Of a stretch of 64,000 nt of DNA, positions 49,919-59,743 are shown one piece after another. Below the pieces are notes generated by a model, which was not told where the DNA came from, searched no databases, and worked only from the letters and a program-made list of their open reading frames with translations. Location: positions 1-64,000 of the forward strand of contig DAOLFG010000009.1 of assembly GCA_035326425.1 (NCBI GenBank), in the 5' to 3' direction. Origin of the DNA: CALKJU01 sp035326425. Lineage in GTDB: Bacteria > Pseudomonadota > Alphaproteobacteria > Geminicoccales > Geminicoccaceae. Positions within the stretch are counted from its first letter, which is position 1. The number at the start of each line of letters is the position of its first letter. Both the position numbers and the translations under genes were made by a program.

Positions 49919-50644
49919 TCACGCCATGTACTGGCCGCCGTTCGCCGACAGCGTCGAGCCGGTGATGAAGCCCGAGCCGTCGCTGGCCAGGAATACCACG
50001 CAGCGGGCGATCTCGCCGGGCTCGCCCAGGCGGCCGACCGGGATCAGCGGCAGGATGCGCTCGTTCAGCACCTTCTCGTCGATCGCCCGGACCATCTCGG
50101 TGCCGATGTAGCCGGGGCAGACCGCGTTGACCGTGATGCCGACGCGCGAGCCTTCCTGCGCCAGCGCCTTGGTGAAGCCGATGTCGCCGGCCTTGGCGGC
50201 CGAGTAGTTGGCCTGACCGGCCTGGCCCTTCTGGCCGTTCACCGAGCTGATGTTGATGATCCGGCCGAACTTGCGCTCGCGCATGCCGGCCCACACCGGA
50301 TGCGTCATGTTGAACAGGCCGGTGAGGTTGGTCGAGATGACCTCGTTCCACTGCTGCGCCGTCATGCGGTGGAACATCGCATCGCGGGTGATGCCGGCAT
50401 TGTTGACCAGGATGTCGACCGGCCCGAGCTTGGCCTCGACCGCCTTGATGCCGGCGGCGCAGGCCTCGTAGTCGGCGACGCTCCACTTGAAGGTCGGGAT
50501 GCCGGTCTCGGCCGAGAAGGCGTTGGCCGCCTCGTCGTTGCCGGCATAGTTGGCCGCGACCTTGTAGCCGGCGTCCTTCAAGGCGATCGAAATGGCAGCG
50601 CCTATGCCGCGGCTGCCGCCCGTGACCAGAGCCACACGCGCCAT
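49919..50644 (-). CDS. phaB: Acetoacetyl-CoA reductase
   Basis: NADPH-dependent SDR enzyme that makes (R)-3-hydroxybutyryl-CoA for PHA synthesis; 241 aa. NADP motif VALVTGGSRGIGAAISIAL, NNAGITRDAMFHRMTAQQW, active-site Ser in INISSVNGQKGQAG and the YxxxK pair in ANYSAAKAGDIGFTKALAQE. The C-terminal part has TVNAVCPGYIGTEMVRAI. It lies 82 nt after phaA on the same strand, so the PHA operon order is phaC-like, phaA, phaB. Confidence 0.96.
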   Translation of the reverse strand: MARVALVTGGSRGIGAAISIALKDAGYKVAANYAGNDEAANAFSAETGIPTFKWSVADYEACAAGIKAVEAKLGPVDILVNNAGITRDAMFHRMTAQQWNEVISTNLTGLFNMTHPVWAGMRERKFGRIINISSVNGQKGQAGQANYSAAKAGDIGFTKALAQEGSRVGITVNAVCPGYIGTEMVRAIDEKVLNERILPLIPVGRLGEPGEIARCVVFLASDGSGFITGSTLSANGGQYMA

Positions 50645-50726
50645 CGTCTCGTCCTCCCTGGACTGTTCTCGACCTTGCTCGACGAACGAAGCCGCCCGCC
50701 CCGGCGGGGACGGGCGGCGGGAAAGC

Positions 50727-51902
50727 CTAGTCGCGCGCGACGCAGAGGGCGATGCCCATGCCGCCGCCGATGCACAAGGTGGCCAAGCCCTTCTTGGCGT
50801 CGCGCTTGCCCATCTCGTGCAGCAGCGTGGTCAGCACCCGCGCACCCGAGGCGCCGACCGGGTGGCCCAGGGCTATGGCGCCGCCGTTGACGTTGACCTT
50901 GTCGGTATCCCAGCCGAGGTCCTTGTTGACCGCGATGGCCTGGGCGGCGAAGGCCTCGTTGGCCTCGACCAGGTCGAGGTCGGAGGCCTTCCAGCCGGCC
51001 TTCTCCAGCGCCTTGCGCGACGCCGGGATCGGCCCGCTGCCCATGATCGCCGGATCGACGCCGACCTGCGCCCACGACACGATCCGCGCCAGCGGCGTCA
51101 GGCCGCGGCGCTTGGCCTCGGCGGCCGACATCAGCACCATGGCGGCGGCACCGTCGTTGATGCCCGAGGCGTTGGCCGCCGTCACCGTGCCGTCCTTCGA
51201 GAAGGCCGGCCGCAGCTTGCCGACGGTGTCCATCGTGGTGCCGAAGCGCGGGAACTCGTCGGTGTCGACGATGACGTCGCCCTTGCGCGAGGCGATGGTG
51301 ACGGCCGTGATCTCGTCCTTAAATCTGCCGGCCTTGATCGCGGCCTCGGCCTTGTTCTGCGAGCCGACGGCGAAGCGGTCCTGCTCCTCGCGGGTGATCT
51401 GCCACTTCTGGGCGACGTTCTCGGCGGTGTTGCCCATGTGGTAGCCGTGGAAGGCGTCGGTCAGGCCGTCCTTCAGCATGGTGTCGACGAACTCGACCGA
51501 GCCCATCTTGGCGCCCGAGCGCAGGTAGGCGGCGTGCGGCGCCATGCTCATGCTCTCCTGGCCGCCGGCGACGACGACGCTGCTGTCGCCGTTGAGGATG
51601 GCCTGGTAGCCGAGCGCCACCGACTTCAGCCCGGAGCCGCACAGGATGTTGACGCCGTAGGCCGGCACCTCGTTCGGGATGCCGGCGCCGATCGAGGCCT
51701 GGCGGGCCGGGTTCTGCCCCTGGGCCGCCGACAGGATCTGGCCCATGATGACCTCGGAGACCTCGCCCGGCTCGACCTTGGCGCGCTCCAGCGCCGACTT
51801 GATGGCAATCTTGCCCAGCGCATGTGCCGACAGCGTGCTCAACGAGCCGTTGAAGGTGCCGATCGGCGTGCGGGTGGCGCTGACGATGACGACGTCGCTC
51901 AT
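50727..51902 (-). CDS. phaA: Acetyl-CoA C-acetyltransferase (beta-ketothiolase)
   Basis: Biosynthetic thiolase, 391 aa, that condenses two acetyl-CoA to acetoacetyl-CoA. Starts MSDVVIVSATRTPIGTFNGS. The nucleophilic Cys is in VNILCGSGLKSVALGYQAI (about residue 89). His is in VNVNGGAIALGHPVGASGAR (about 348) and the second Cys in LATLCIGGGMGIAL (about 378). It is the middle gene of the PHA operon; no long non-coding sequence separates it from the phaC-like gene (76 nt) or phaB (82 nt). Confidence 0.96.
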   Translation of the reverse strand: MSDVVIVSATRTPIGTFNGSLSTLSAHALGKIAIKSALERAKVEPGEVSEVIMGQILSAAQGQNPARQASIGAGIPNEVPAYGVNILCGSGLKSVALGYQAILNGDSSVVVAGGQESMSMAPHAAYLRSGAKMGSVEFVDTMLKDGLTDAFHGYHMGNTAENVAQKWQITREEQDRFAVGSQNKAEAAIKAGRFKDEITAVTIASRKGDVIVDTDEFPRFGTTMDTVGKLRPAFSKDGTVTAANASGINDGAAAMVLMSAAEAKRRGLTPLARIVSWAQVGVDPAIMGSGPIPASRKALEKAGWKASDLDLVEANEAFAAQAIAVNKDLGWDTDKVNVNGGAIALGHPVGASGARVLTTLLHEMGKRDAKKGLATLCIGGGMGIALCVARD

Positions 51903-51978
51903 GGGCGGTGCCTTCCCTCGATGACCTGGACTGTTCTGTCCCGCCTCATATAGCTTCGACTCGAGCGCTACCAGATGC

Positions 51979-53118
51979 TCATTCTGTCGCATCGGCAATG
52001 CGCCGGAGCCAGCCCAGCAGCGGCCGCCACAGCAGCTCGGGCGCGCGGCCGCCGGCGACCATGCCGACATGCCCCGCCGCCGGCTCGACCGTGACGGCAC
52101 GCCGCAGCAGCCGCGCCAGCGGCCGGGCCGAGGCCTCGGGCACGATCCGGTCGCGGCTCGGCACCGCCACGAAGGCCGGCACGTCGAGGGCCTCCGGCCG
52201 CACGATCCGCCCGTCGACCCGCCAGTCGCCCGATGCCGGGAGGTTGTCGATGTACCAGTCGTGCAGGCATTCGCGCGCCACCGGCCCCGCCAGGGCCACG
52301 CCGTCGGCCAGCCAGTCCTCGATGGCGACGAAGATGCGGCCGCGCAGGCTTCGCGGATCGCCGCGCCCGAAGGCCGAGTATTTGGCGACCACCTGCTCGG
52401 GATCGGGTGCGGCGAAGGTCCAGTCGAGCAGGTTGGCCGGCACGTGGCCGAACCGCGCCAGCGTGTCGGCGAGCGCAGCCGCTGCCACCGCCGGGGCGCA
52501 CTGCCCCGGGCCGGCGAACGAGAAGTCCCAGGGTGTCGCCAGCAGGGCGAGCCCGGCGATCTCGCGTGGCCGCTGCGCCGCCAGCGCCAGCGACAGGAGG
52601 CCGCCCATGCAGTAGCCGAGCAGCACCGGCGGCCGGCCGGCATCGCCCGCCGCCAGCCGCAGCGCCGGCTCGAGATGCCGCGCCAGATGGTCGGCGATGC
52701 CGAGCGACAGCTCGGCATCGCCCGGCTCGCCCCAGTCGACCAGCAGCACCCGGTGGCCGGTGGTCGCCAGTGCCGCAACCAGCGAGCGTTCCGGCATCAG
52801 GTCGAGGATGTAGGCCCGGTTGACCAGCGAAGGCACCACCAGCACCGGCGGGCCGCCGGCCGGCCCGCTGCCGAGCAGCCGCAGCGGGCCGCGCCGCCAG
52901 ACCGGCTCCCCTGTCGGTGCCGGCCGGCCGCCGGGCTGCCGCCAATAGCTCTTCAGGCCGTCGATGAAAGCCTCGAACACCGTATCCGAGGGCGCATCCG
53001 CCTGCCGCTGCAGCCTCGACGCCACCGACAGGTAGAGCGGCAGCGGATGCGGCCCTCGCCGCCACAGGGTGGGCGCATCACCTTCATCTCTTTGATTCAA
53101 CTGTATTTTTTCGACCAT
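51979..53118 (-). CDS. phaC: Alpha/beta-fold PHA synthase (PhaC-like, short form)
   Basis: A 379-aa alpha/beta hydrolase-fold protein of the polyhydroxyalkanoate polymerase family, shorter than class I PhaC (about 580 aa) and near class III size. Features are VLVVPSLVNRAYILDLMPER, VLLVDWGEP, and the Cys-type lipase box LLGYCMGGLLSLALAAQ (about residue 190). The Asp is in VAVPSRDRIVPEASA (about 325) and the His in AAGHVGMVAG. The start is uncertain: the first ten codons after ATG 53118 are AT-rich (AAA AAA ATA, AAT CAA AGA), unlike the rest. Upstream of phaA and phaB. Depolymerase is an alternative, but Cys in the box favours a synthase. Confidence 0.82.
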   Translation of the reverse strand: MVEKIQLNQRDEGDAPTLWRRGPHPLPLYLSVASRLQRQADAPSDTVFEAFIDGLKSYWRQPGGRPAPTGEPVWRRGPLRLLGSGPAGGPPVLVVPSLVNRAYILDLMPERSLVAALATTGHRVLLVDWGEPGDAELSLGIADHLARHLEPALRLAAGDAGRPPVLLGYCMGGLLSLALAAQRPREIAGLALLATPWDFSFAGPGQCAPAVAAAALADTLARFGHVPANLLDWTFAAPDPEQVVAKYSAFGRGDPRSLRGRIFVAIEDWLADGVALAGPVARECLHDWYIDNLPASGDWRVDGRIVRPEALDVPAFVAVPSRDRIVPEASARPLARLLRRAVTVEPAAGHVGMVAGGRAPELLWRPLLGWLRRIADATE

Positions 53119-53260
53119 GACCCCGTGCGCAACGCCACGATGTCGGCGATCCGGCGAATGCGGCGACGTGGATGAGCAAATCGTGCCGGGCTTCATCGAA
53201 CCTTAAGCTTCCTCGACGACAGTAGAGCCATCGCGGGTTCACCCAGCAGGAGATGGCTTC

Positions 53261-53428
53261 ATGAACCTCCTTCGCGCGCTTCTCAAGGACGAGGCCGGTG
53301 CCACCGCCATCGAGTACGGCCTCATCGCCGCCCTCGTGTCGGTCGCCATCATCGGCATCCTGACCACCCTCGGCACCAACCTCCTCGGCACGTTCACGAC
53401 CGTCGCCGACGAGCTCGGCGGGAGCTGA
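53261..53428 (+). CDS. flp: Flp/Fap type IVb pilin
   Basis: Major subunit of the Tad pilus, 55 aa. The mature part starts after a short leader: LKDEAGATAIEYGLIAALVS is the class IVb prepilin signature (A-T-A-I-E-Y-G with Glu at +5), followed by one long hydrophobic helix and a short tail ending LGGS. AGGAG lies 8 nt before the ATG; an upstream ATG at 53253 stops after three codons, so 53261 is the start. It is the first gene of the pilus cluster; a strong hairpin follows its stop. Processing by the downstream CpaA peptidase is expected. Confidence 0.95.
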   Translation: MNLLRALLKDEAGATAIEYGLIAALVSVAIIGILTTLGTNLLGTFTTVADELGGS

Positions 53429-53440
53429 TCTCACCTCACC

Positions 53441-53475
53441 CGCCCGGCTGGCGCGAGATCAGCGCCAGCCGGGCG
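53441..53475 (+). terminator. Strong hairpin behind flp
   Basis: CGCCCGGCTGGCGC (53441-53454) and GCGCCAGCCGGGCG (53462-53475) form a perfect 14-bp stem with a 7-nt loop. It starts 12 nt after the flp stop and lies in the 114-nt gap before cpaA. No T-run follows. It probably stabilises or partly terminates the short flp mRNA, so that pilin is made in excess over the assembly proteins. Confidence 0.55.
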
Positions 53476-53542
53476 AACCGGGCACCTGCCCGCAACCCTC
53501 CGTCCTGAACAGCCTGTCGTAGCGTACGCGGAGAAGCCGACC

Positions 53543-54067
53543 ATGATCTCGGGTGAGCTTGCCCGCGCCTTCGTCGGCCTTGTGCTGTTAACCTTGCTGC
53601 TGCGGGCGGCCTGGACCGACATCCGCTCGCGCCGGATCGAGAACCGCGTCTGCGCCCTCATCGTGGCGCTGTGGCCCGTCCATCTGGTGCTCTCTCCGGT
53701 GCCGCCGCACCTCCTCGTATCGCTCGCCGTCGCGCTCGCCGTCTTCGCCGCCGCCACCGCCATGTGGCGCTTCGGCTGGCTGGGCGGCGGCGACGTCAAG
53801 CTGCTGGCGGCCGTCGGCCTGTGGGCCGGGCCCGAGCATGCCCTGCACTTTCTCCTGGTCACCGGCCTCGCCGGCGGCGCCCTCGCCCTGGCGCTGCTCT
53901 GGTATCGCCATGTCGGCTGGACGCTCCTGGTGCCGGTGCAGGCCGCCGTCGCCAGCCTGCTGCCGCGCCGCGCCGCCTCGGCGGCCGTCGACCAGGCCAC
54001 CCTTCCCTACGGCATCGCCATCGCCGCCGGCGGCTGCTGGCTGTGGCTGCGACTGTTCGCCGGCTGA
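53543..54067 (+). CDS. cpaA: Prepilin peptidase CpaA (TadV), A24 family
   Basis: Membrane aspartic protease that cleaves Flp prepilin; 174 aa with about five or six TM helices. The two active-site aspartates are in RAAWTDIRSRRIENRVCALI (about residue 26) and WLGGGDVKLLAAVGLWAG (GxGD motif, here GGGD, about 78). It lacks the methyltransferase domain of long PilD types, as normal for Tad systems. ATG is preceded by GGAGAAGCC. 15 nt before cpaB. Confidence 0.94.
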   Translation: MISGELARAFVGLVLLTLLLRAAWTDIRSRRIENRVCALIVALWPVHLVLSPVPPHLLVSLAVALAVFAAATAMWRFGWLGGGDVKLLAAVGLWAGPEHALHFLLVTGLAGGALALALLWYRHVGWTLLVPVQAAVASLLPRRAASAAVDQATLPYGIAIAAGGCWLWLRLFAG

Positions 54068-54081
54068 CTGGAGCCTTGCCC

Positions 54082-54954
54082 ATGAGTGCCCGTCGCATCG
54101 TCCTTCCCCTGCTCGCCCTGGCGCTGGCCGGCGGCACGGCCTACCTCGCCCACGACTGGGTGCAGAGCCAGAAGCGGCCCGCGCAGGCCGCCTCGGAGCC
54201 GGCACCTGTCGAGCAGAAGGCCGTGCTGGTCGCCGCCGTCGACCTGGCGCCCGGCCAGTTCCTGCAGGCCGAGGGCATGCGCTGGCAGGCATGGCCCGAT
54301 GTCTCGATGCCCGAGTCCTACATCGTCAAGGGCGCCACGCCCGAGGACGAGCTGCTGGGCGCCGTCGTCCGCCAGCCGGTGGCGGCGGGCCAGCCGCTGA
54401 CCCGCGTCGGCGTCGTCAGGCCGGGCGACCGCGGCTTCCTCGCCGCCGTGCTGGAGCCCGGCATGCGGGCGGTGTCGGTACCGGTCGACGAGGCGTCGAG
54501 CAATGCCGGCCTGATCTTCCCGGGCGACCGGGTGGACCTGATCCTGACCCAGACCATCGGCGGCGACGACAGCCAGGACGGCGCCAAGACCGCGGCACGC
54601 CGGGTCAGCGAGACCGTGCTGAGCAACGTCCGAGTCATCGCCATGGGCCGCAAGCTGCGCAACGAGACCGGCGAGGAGGCCGCCGCCACCGACAAGGCAC
54701 GCACCACCACGCTCGAGGTGACCGGCGAGGGTGCCGAGAAGGTGGCGCTGGTCACCGAGCTCGGCAAGCTCTCGCTCAGCCTGCGCAGCCTCGCCCGGCC
54801 CGACGACGCGCCGGACCCCGCCGGCCAGCGCTTCACCTGGGACACCGACGTCGCCCGCTCGCTGCTGCCCGAGAACCAGCCGGTGTCGACCTTCGCGGTG
54901 ATCCGCGGCGGCGAGACCAGGATCGTCAACCTGTCCAAGGGGGGTGTGCCATGA
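54082..54954 (+). CDS. cpaB: Flp pilus assembly protein CpaB (RcpC)
   Basis: Periplasmic, membrane-anchored pilus assembly protein of 290 aa. N-terminal anchor IVLPLLALALAGGTAYLAHD, SAF/RcpC domain with VLVAAVDLAPGQFLQAEGM and PGMRAVSVPVDEASSNAGL, then FPGDRVDLILTQTI. The C-terminus holds FAVIRGGETRIVNLSKGG. It probably helps the secretin CpaC to assemble. Overlaps cpaC by ATGA. Confidence 0.93.
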   Translation: MSARRIVLPLLALALAGGTAYLAHDWVQSQKRPAQAASEPAPVEQKAVLVAAVDLAPGQFLQAEGMRWQAWPDVSMPESYIVKGATPEDELLGAVVRQPVAAGQPLTRVGVVRPGDRGFLAAVLEPGMRAVSVPVDEASSNAGLIFPGDRVDLILTQTIGGDDSQDGAKTAARRVSETVLSNVRVIAMGRKLRNETGEEAAATDKARTTTLEVTGEGAEKVALVTELGKLSLSLRSLARPDDAPDPAGQRFTWDTDVARSLLPENQPVSTFAVIRGGETRIVNLSKGGVP

Positions 54955-56381
54955 GCGGCACCTCGACCATGCCGCTGCTCCGGCACCTCGCCCGCGCCCT
55001 CGGCGCCGCCGCCATCGGCCTCGCCGTCGTCCTGGGGGCGCCCGGCGACGTCCGCGCCCAGGCGGCGGGCGACCAGGGCATCGTCCGGCCCTCTGGGCCG
55101 CTCGCCATCGAGGTCCGCAAGGGTCGGGTCATCCGGCTGGAGCGGCCGGCGGCGGCGGTGTTCGTGGCCGATCCCGACACCGCCGACGTCCAGGTCCACT
55201 CGCCGTCGCTGATCTACCTGCTCGGCCGCCGCGCCGGCACCACCAGCCTCTACGCCGTCGACGAGAACGACCAGATCCTGCTGCGCCGCGACATCGTGGT
55301 CGAGCACAACCTGTCGACCCTGCGTGGCGCCCTCCACGACATAGCGCCCGGCCAGCCGATCGAGGTCAGCTCGGTCGACGGCGGCATCATCCTGGGCGGC
55401 AGCGTCGACGATCCGCGCACCGCTCAGGACGTCCGCGACACGGTCGGCCGCTTCCTCGGCCAGAACGAGACCATCGTGAACCGCATGACCGTGGCGGCAC
55501 CCACCCAGGTGAGCCTGCGGGTGCGCGTCGCCGAGGTCTCGCGCGAGGTCTTCAAGCTGTTCGGCTTCAATCTGGACGCGCTGTGGACGCCAGGCGACTT
55601 CGCCTTCGGGCTCACGACCGGCCGTCTCGCCGGCACCACCACGCGCTTCGTCGATGCCGGCGGCCCGGCCAATGCCGCCTCCGGCGGCTATTCCAACGGC
55701 AATCTCAGCATCGACGGCGTCATGGACGCGCTGGAGCGCGACGGCCTCGTCACCGTGCTGGCGGAGCCCAACCTGACGGCGCTGTCGGGCGAGACCGCCA
55801 GCTTCCTCGCCGGCGGCGAATTCCCGGTGCCGGTCGGCGTCGACGACAACGAGATCAAGATCGAGTTCAAGGAGTTCGGCGTCAGCCTCGCCTTCACGCC
55901 GACCGTGCTCAGCCGCCAGCGCATCAGCCTGAAGGTCCGCCCGGAGGTCAGTGAGCTCAGCGATAACGGCGCCATCCGCCTCAGCAACATCGTCATCCCG
56001 GCGCTGAGCACCCGCCGGGCCGAGACCACCGTCGAGCTGGGCAGCGGTCAGAGCTTCGCTGTCGGCGGCCTGATCTCGAGCGCCACCCGCAACAACATCG
56101 AGAAGTTTCCCGGCCTCGGCGATCTGCCGATCCTGGGCACGCTGTTCCGCTCGAACAACTTCCGCCAGAAGGAATCCGAGCTGGTCATCGTCGTCACACC
56201 CTATCTGGTGCGGCCGGTGTCCGAGCCGACCCTGGCCCTGCCGACCGACGGCTACCGGGCACCCAGCGACTTCGAGTGGATCGTCCAGGGCCGGCTGGTC
56301 CATGCCGGCCTGCCCGGCGGCCGCGCCCGGCTGGACGCCGACGCCCGCCTGGTCGGCCCCGCCGGCTTCGCCATCGACTGA
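54951..56381 (+). CDS. cpaC: Secretin CpaC (RcpA)
   Basis: Outer-membrane secretin of the Tad pilus, 476 aa. It has a signal peptide with Ala-rich core (about residues 8-36), then a BON-type part with PSLIYLLGRRAGTTSLYAVD. The N-domain is IVVEHNLSTLRGALHDIAPG, and the secretin domain (about 245-430) has VLAEPNLTALSGETASFLAG, EFPVPVG and the conserved end FPGLGDLPILGTLFRSNNF. It overlaps cpaB by 4 nt. Confidence 0.95.
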   Translation: MSGTSTMPLLRHLARALGAAAIGLAVVLGAPGDVRAQAAGDQGIVRPSGPLAIEVRKGRVIRLERPAAAVFVADPDTADVQVHSPSLIYLLGRRAGTTSLYAVDENDQILLRRDIVVEHNLSTLRGALHDIAPGQPIEVSSVDGGIILGGSVDDPRTAQDVRDTVGRFLGQNETIVNRMTVAAPTQVSLRVRVAEVSREVFKLFGFNLDALWTPGDFAFGLTTGRLAGTTTRFVDAGGPANAASGGYSNGNLSIDGVMDALERDGLVTVLAEPNLTALSGETASFLAGGEFPVPVGVDDNEIKIEFKEFGVSLAFTPTVLSRQRISLKVRPEVSELSDNGAIRLSNIVIPALSTRRAETTVELGSGQSFAVGGLISSATRNNIEKFPGLGDLPILGTLFRSNNFRQKESELVIVVTPYLVRPVSEPTLALPTDGYRAPSDFEWIVQGRLVHAGLPGGRARLDADARLVGPAGFAID

Positions 56382-56394
56382 CGGAGGCACCGAG

Positions 56395-57105
56395 ATGTCG
56401 CCCTTGCTCCGGCTCCGCGCCGCCCTGCGGCTCAGCGCCCTCGCCGTGCCGCTGGCGCTGGCCGCCTGCGTCGCCACCGACCCGCTTCCCGCCCCCGAAT
56501 CGCCGCGCCAGCTCGCGGTCGAGCGGGTCGAGCGCACCCACACCGTCTACTTCGCCACCGACGTCGACCAGCCCTCGGCGGAGGAGAAGCGCAGGCTCGC
56601 CTCCTTCCTGGGTGGCCTCGATCCCGAGCAGCGCCGGACCTTCCGGGTGTCGGGCCATGCCGACGACCGCGCCAGCGAGTCCTACAATGTCGACCTCTCG
56701 GCCAGGCGGGCCCGCGGCGTCGGCGGCCTGATCCGCGGCTGGGGCTTCGCCGGCGACGACATCGTCACGACCGCCTTCGGCGAGAAGGCGCCGGCCCAGC
56801 CCGGCCAGACCGACGCGGCGCGCGCCGGCAACCGCAGGGTCGATGTCGTGGTCGACGGCTGGACCGTCGTGCTCTCGGGCTGCCCCGACTGGTCGCGCGA
56901 TCCGGCGGATACGGCGCTGAACTATCCGCTCGGCAACCAGGGCTGCGCCACGCTCGCCACCCTCGCCCGCATGGTGGCCGATCCCGCCGATCTCGCACGG
57001 GGCCGGGCGCTGGGGCCGGCCGATGCGGTGCGCGAGGCCGAGGCCGTCGTCCGCTACCGCACCGACAAGGTCAAGGACCTCCAGGACGAGTTGACATCGC
57101 CATGA
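56395..57105 (+). CDS. cpaD: CpaD-family pilus lipoprotein with OmpA-like region
   Basis: A 236-aa lipoprotein: signal and lipobox ending LALAAC (Cys at about residue 25). The central region (about 45-155) has OmpA-like features (VSGHADDRASESYNVDLSAR, GNRRVDVVV) that suggest peptidoglycan contact. The C-terminus bears the CpaD signature GCPDWSRDPADTALNYPLGN followed by QGCATLATLARMVADPADLA. It supports secretin placement. ATGA overlap with cpaE. Confidence 0.9.
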   Translation: MSPLLRLRAALRLSALAVPLALAACVATDPLPAPESPRQLAVERVERTHTVYFATDVDQPSAEEKRRLASFLGGLDPEQRRTFRVSGHADDRASESYNVDLSARRARGVGGLIRGWGFAGDDIVTTAFGEKAPAQPGQTDAARAGNRRVDVVVDGWTVVLSGCPDWSRDPADTALNYPLGNQGCATLATLARMVADPADLARGRALGPADAVREAEAVVRYRTDKVKDLQDELTSP

Positions 57106-58319
57106 GCACCGCCGTCGTCAAGGAGACCGCTGCGGCTCCGACCGAGGAGCGCAGCCAGTTCCGTGCCTTCGTCCAGGACGACGAGACCCGCGCCACCGTC
57201 GATCAGGTGTTGAGCGACCTGATGATCCCGCAGGCCTCGCTCCACAAGGGCGGCATCGCCCAGGCGGTCGACATGCTGGGCGAGGTCCGCTCGCCCCGCC
57301 TGCTCGTCGTCGACATCTCGGGCATCGAGCTGCCGCTGTCGGCGATCAACGATCTCGCCGAGGTCTGCGAGCCCGGCGTCACCGTCATCGCGATCGGCGA
57401 CCGCAACGATGTCGGGCTGTTCCGCGACCTGATCAACCGCGGCATCAGCGACTACCTGGTCAAGCCGGTCACCCCGGCCCTGCTGCAGCGCTCCCTGCTG
57501 GCCGCCGCCGAAGGTGCCAGCGCCCCACGCCAGACCAGCCGCCTCGGCCGGCTGGTGGCGGTGGTGGGAACCCGCGGCGGCGTCGGTGCCACCATGTTCG
57601 CCGCCAACTGCGCCTGGGACATCGCCAACCAGCGCCGTCGCCGGGTCGCCGTGGTCGATCTCGACCTGCAGTTCGGCAGCGTCGGGCTGGCGCTCGATCT
57701 GGAGCCCAGCCAGGGCCTGCGCGAGGCGCTGGAGAACCCGAGCCGGATCGACGGGCTCTATCTCGAGCGCGCGATGGTCAAGCAGTCCGAGACGCTGTTC
57801 GTGCTCAGCGCCGAGGAGCCGCTCGACGAGGCGGTGATGCCGGATCCGGCGGCGGTGGACCTGCTGCTGAAGGAGCTGCGCAACCGCTTCCACTACGTCG
57901 TGGTCGACCTGCCGCGCACGGTGTCGCCGAGCTGGCAGTATGTCCTGCAGTCGATCTCCAACCTGATCGTCGTGACCGACCTGTCGCTCGCCGGCATGCG
58001 CGACACGCTGCGCGTCATGTCGCTGATGCCGGCCTCCAACGCCTCCTGCCAGGTCACCATCGTCGCCAACCGGGTCGGCGAGCACCGGCAGGGCGAGATC
58101 TCGCGGGCCGAGTTCGAGAAGGGCATCGGCCGCGCCGTCGACGTGCTGGTGCCGTTCGACGGCAAGGCCGTCGCCGCCGCCGTCAATGTCGGGCAGCCGA
58201 TCGCCACCCTGAAGAGCCCGGCCGCCAAGGCCATCGCGACCATCGGCGACCAGCTCTGCGGTGCGCCGCAGAAGGCCAGGCCCGCCCTGTGGCGCCGATG
58301 GCTCGGCCGGCGGAGCTGA
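57102..58319 (+). CDS. cpaE: CpaE/TadZ-type ATPase
   Basis: A 405-aa protein with an N-terminal receiver-like domain (about 18-140; RLLVVDISGIELPLSAINDL) and a MinD/ParA-type ATPase domain (about 150-390). The deviant Walker A reads VVGTRGGVGATMFAANCAWD: Arg at the first and Ala at the second Lys position of ParA proteins, as in other TadZ-type proteins, so ATP hydrolysis may be weak. Further VAVVDLDLQFGSVGLALDLE and the Walker B-like HYVVVDLPRTVSP. It likely positions the pilus at a cell pole. 5 nt before cpaF. Confidence 0.92.
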   Translation: MSTAVVKETAAAPTEERSQFRAFVQDDETRATVDQVLSDLMIPQASLHKGGIAQAVDMLGEVRSPRLLVVDISGIELPLSAINDLAEVCEPGVTVIAIGDRNDVGLFRDLINRGISDYLVKPVTPALLQRSLLAAAEGASAPRQTSRLGRLVAVVGTRGGVGATMFAANCAWDIANQRRRRVAVVDLDLQFGSVGLALDLEPSQGLREALENPSRIDGLYLERAMVKQSETLFVLSAEEPLDEAVMPDPAAVDLLLKELRNRFHYVVVDLPRTVSPSWQYVLQSISNLIVVTDLSLAGMRDTLRVMSLMPASNASCQVTIVANRVGEHRQGEISRAEFEKGIGRAVDVLVPFDGKAVAAAVNVGQPIATLKSPAAKAIATIGDQLCGAPQKARPALWRRWLGRRS

Positions 58320-58324
58320 GGCCG

Positions 58325-59739
<1,415 letters not shown>

Positions 59740-59743
<4 letters not shown>

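Noticed and set aside
54318..56543. A 741-codon minus-strand frame antisense to cpaB and cpaC
   Set aside because: Same GC-driven effect; cpaB, cpaC and cpaD are intact on the plus strand.
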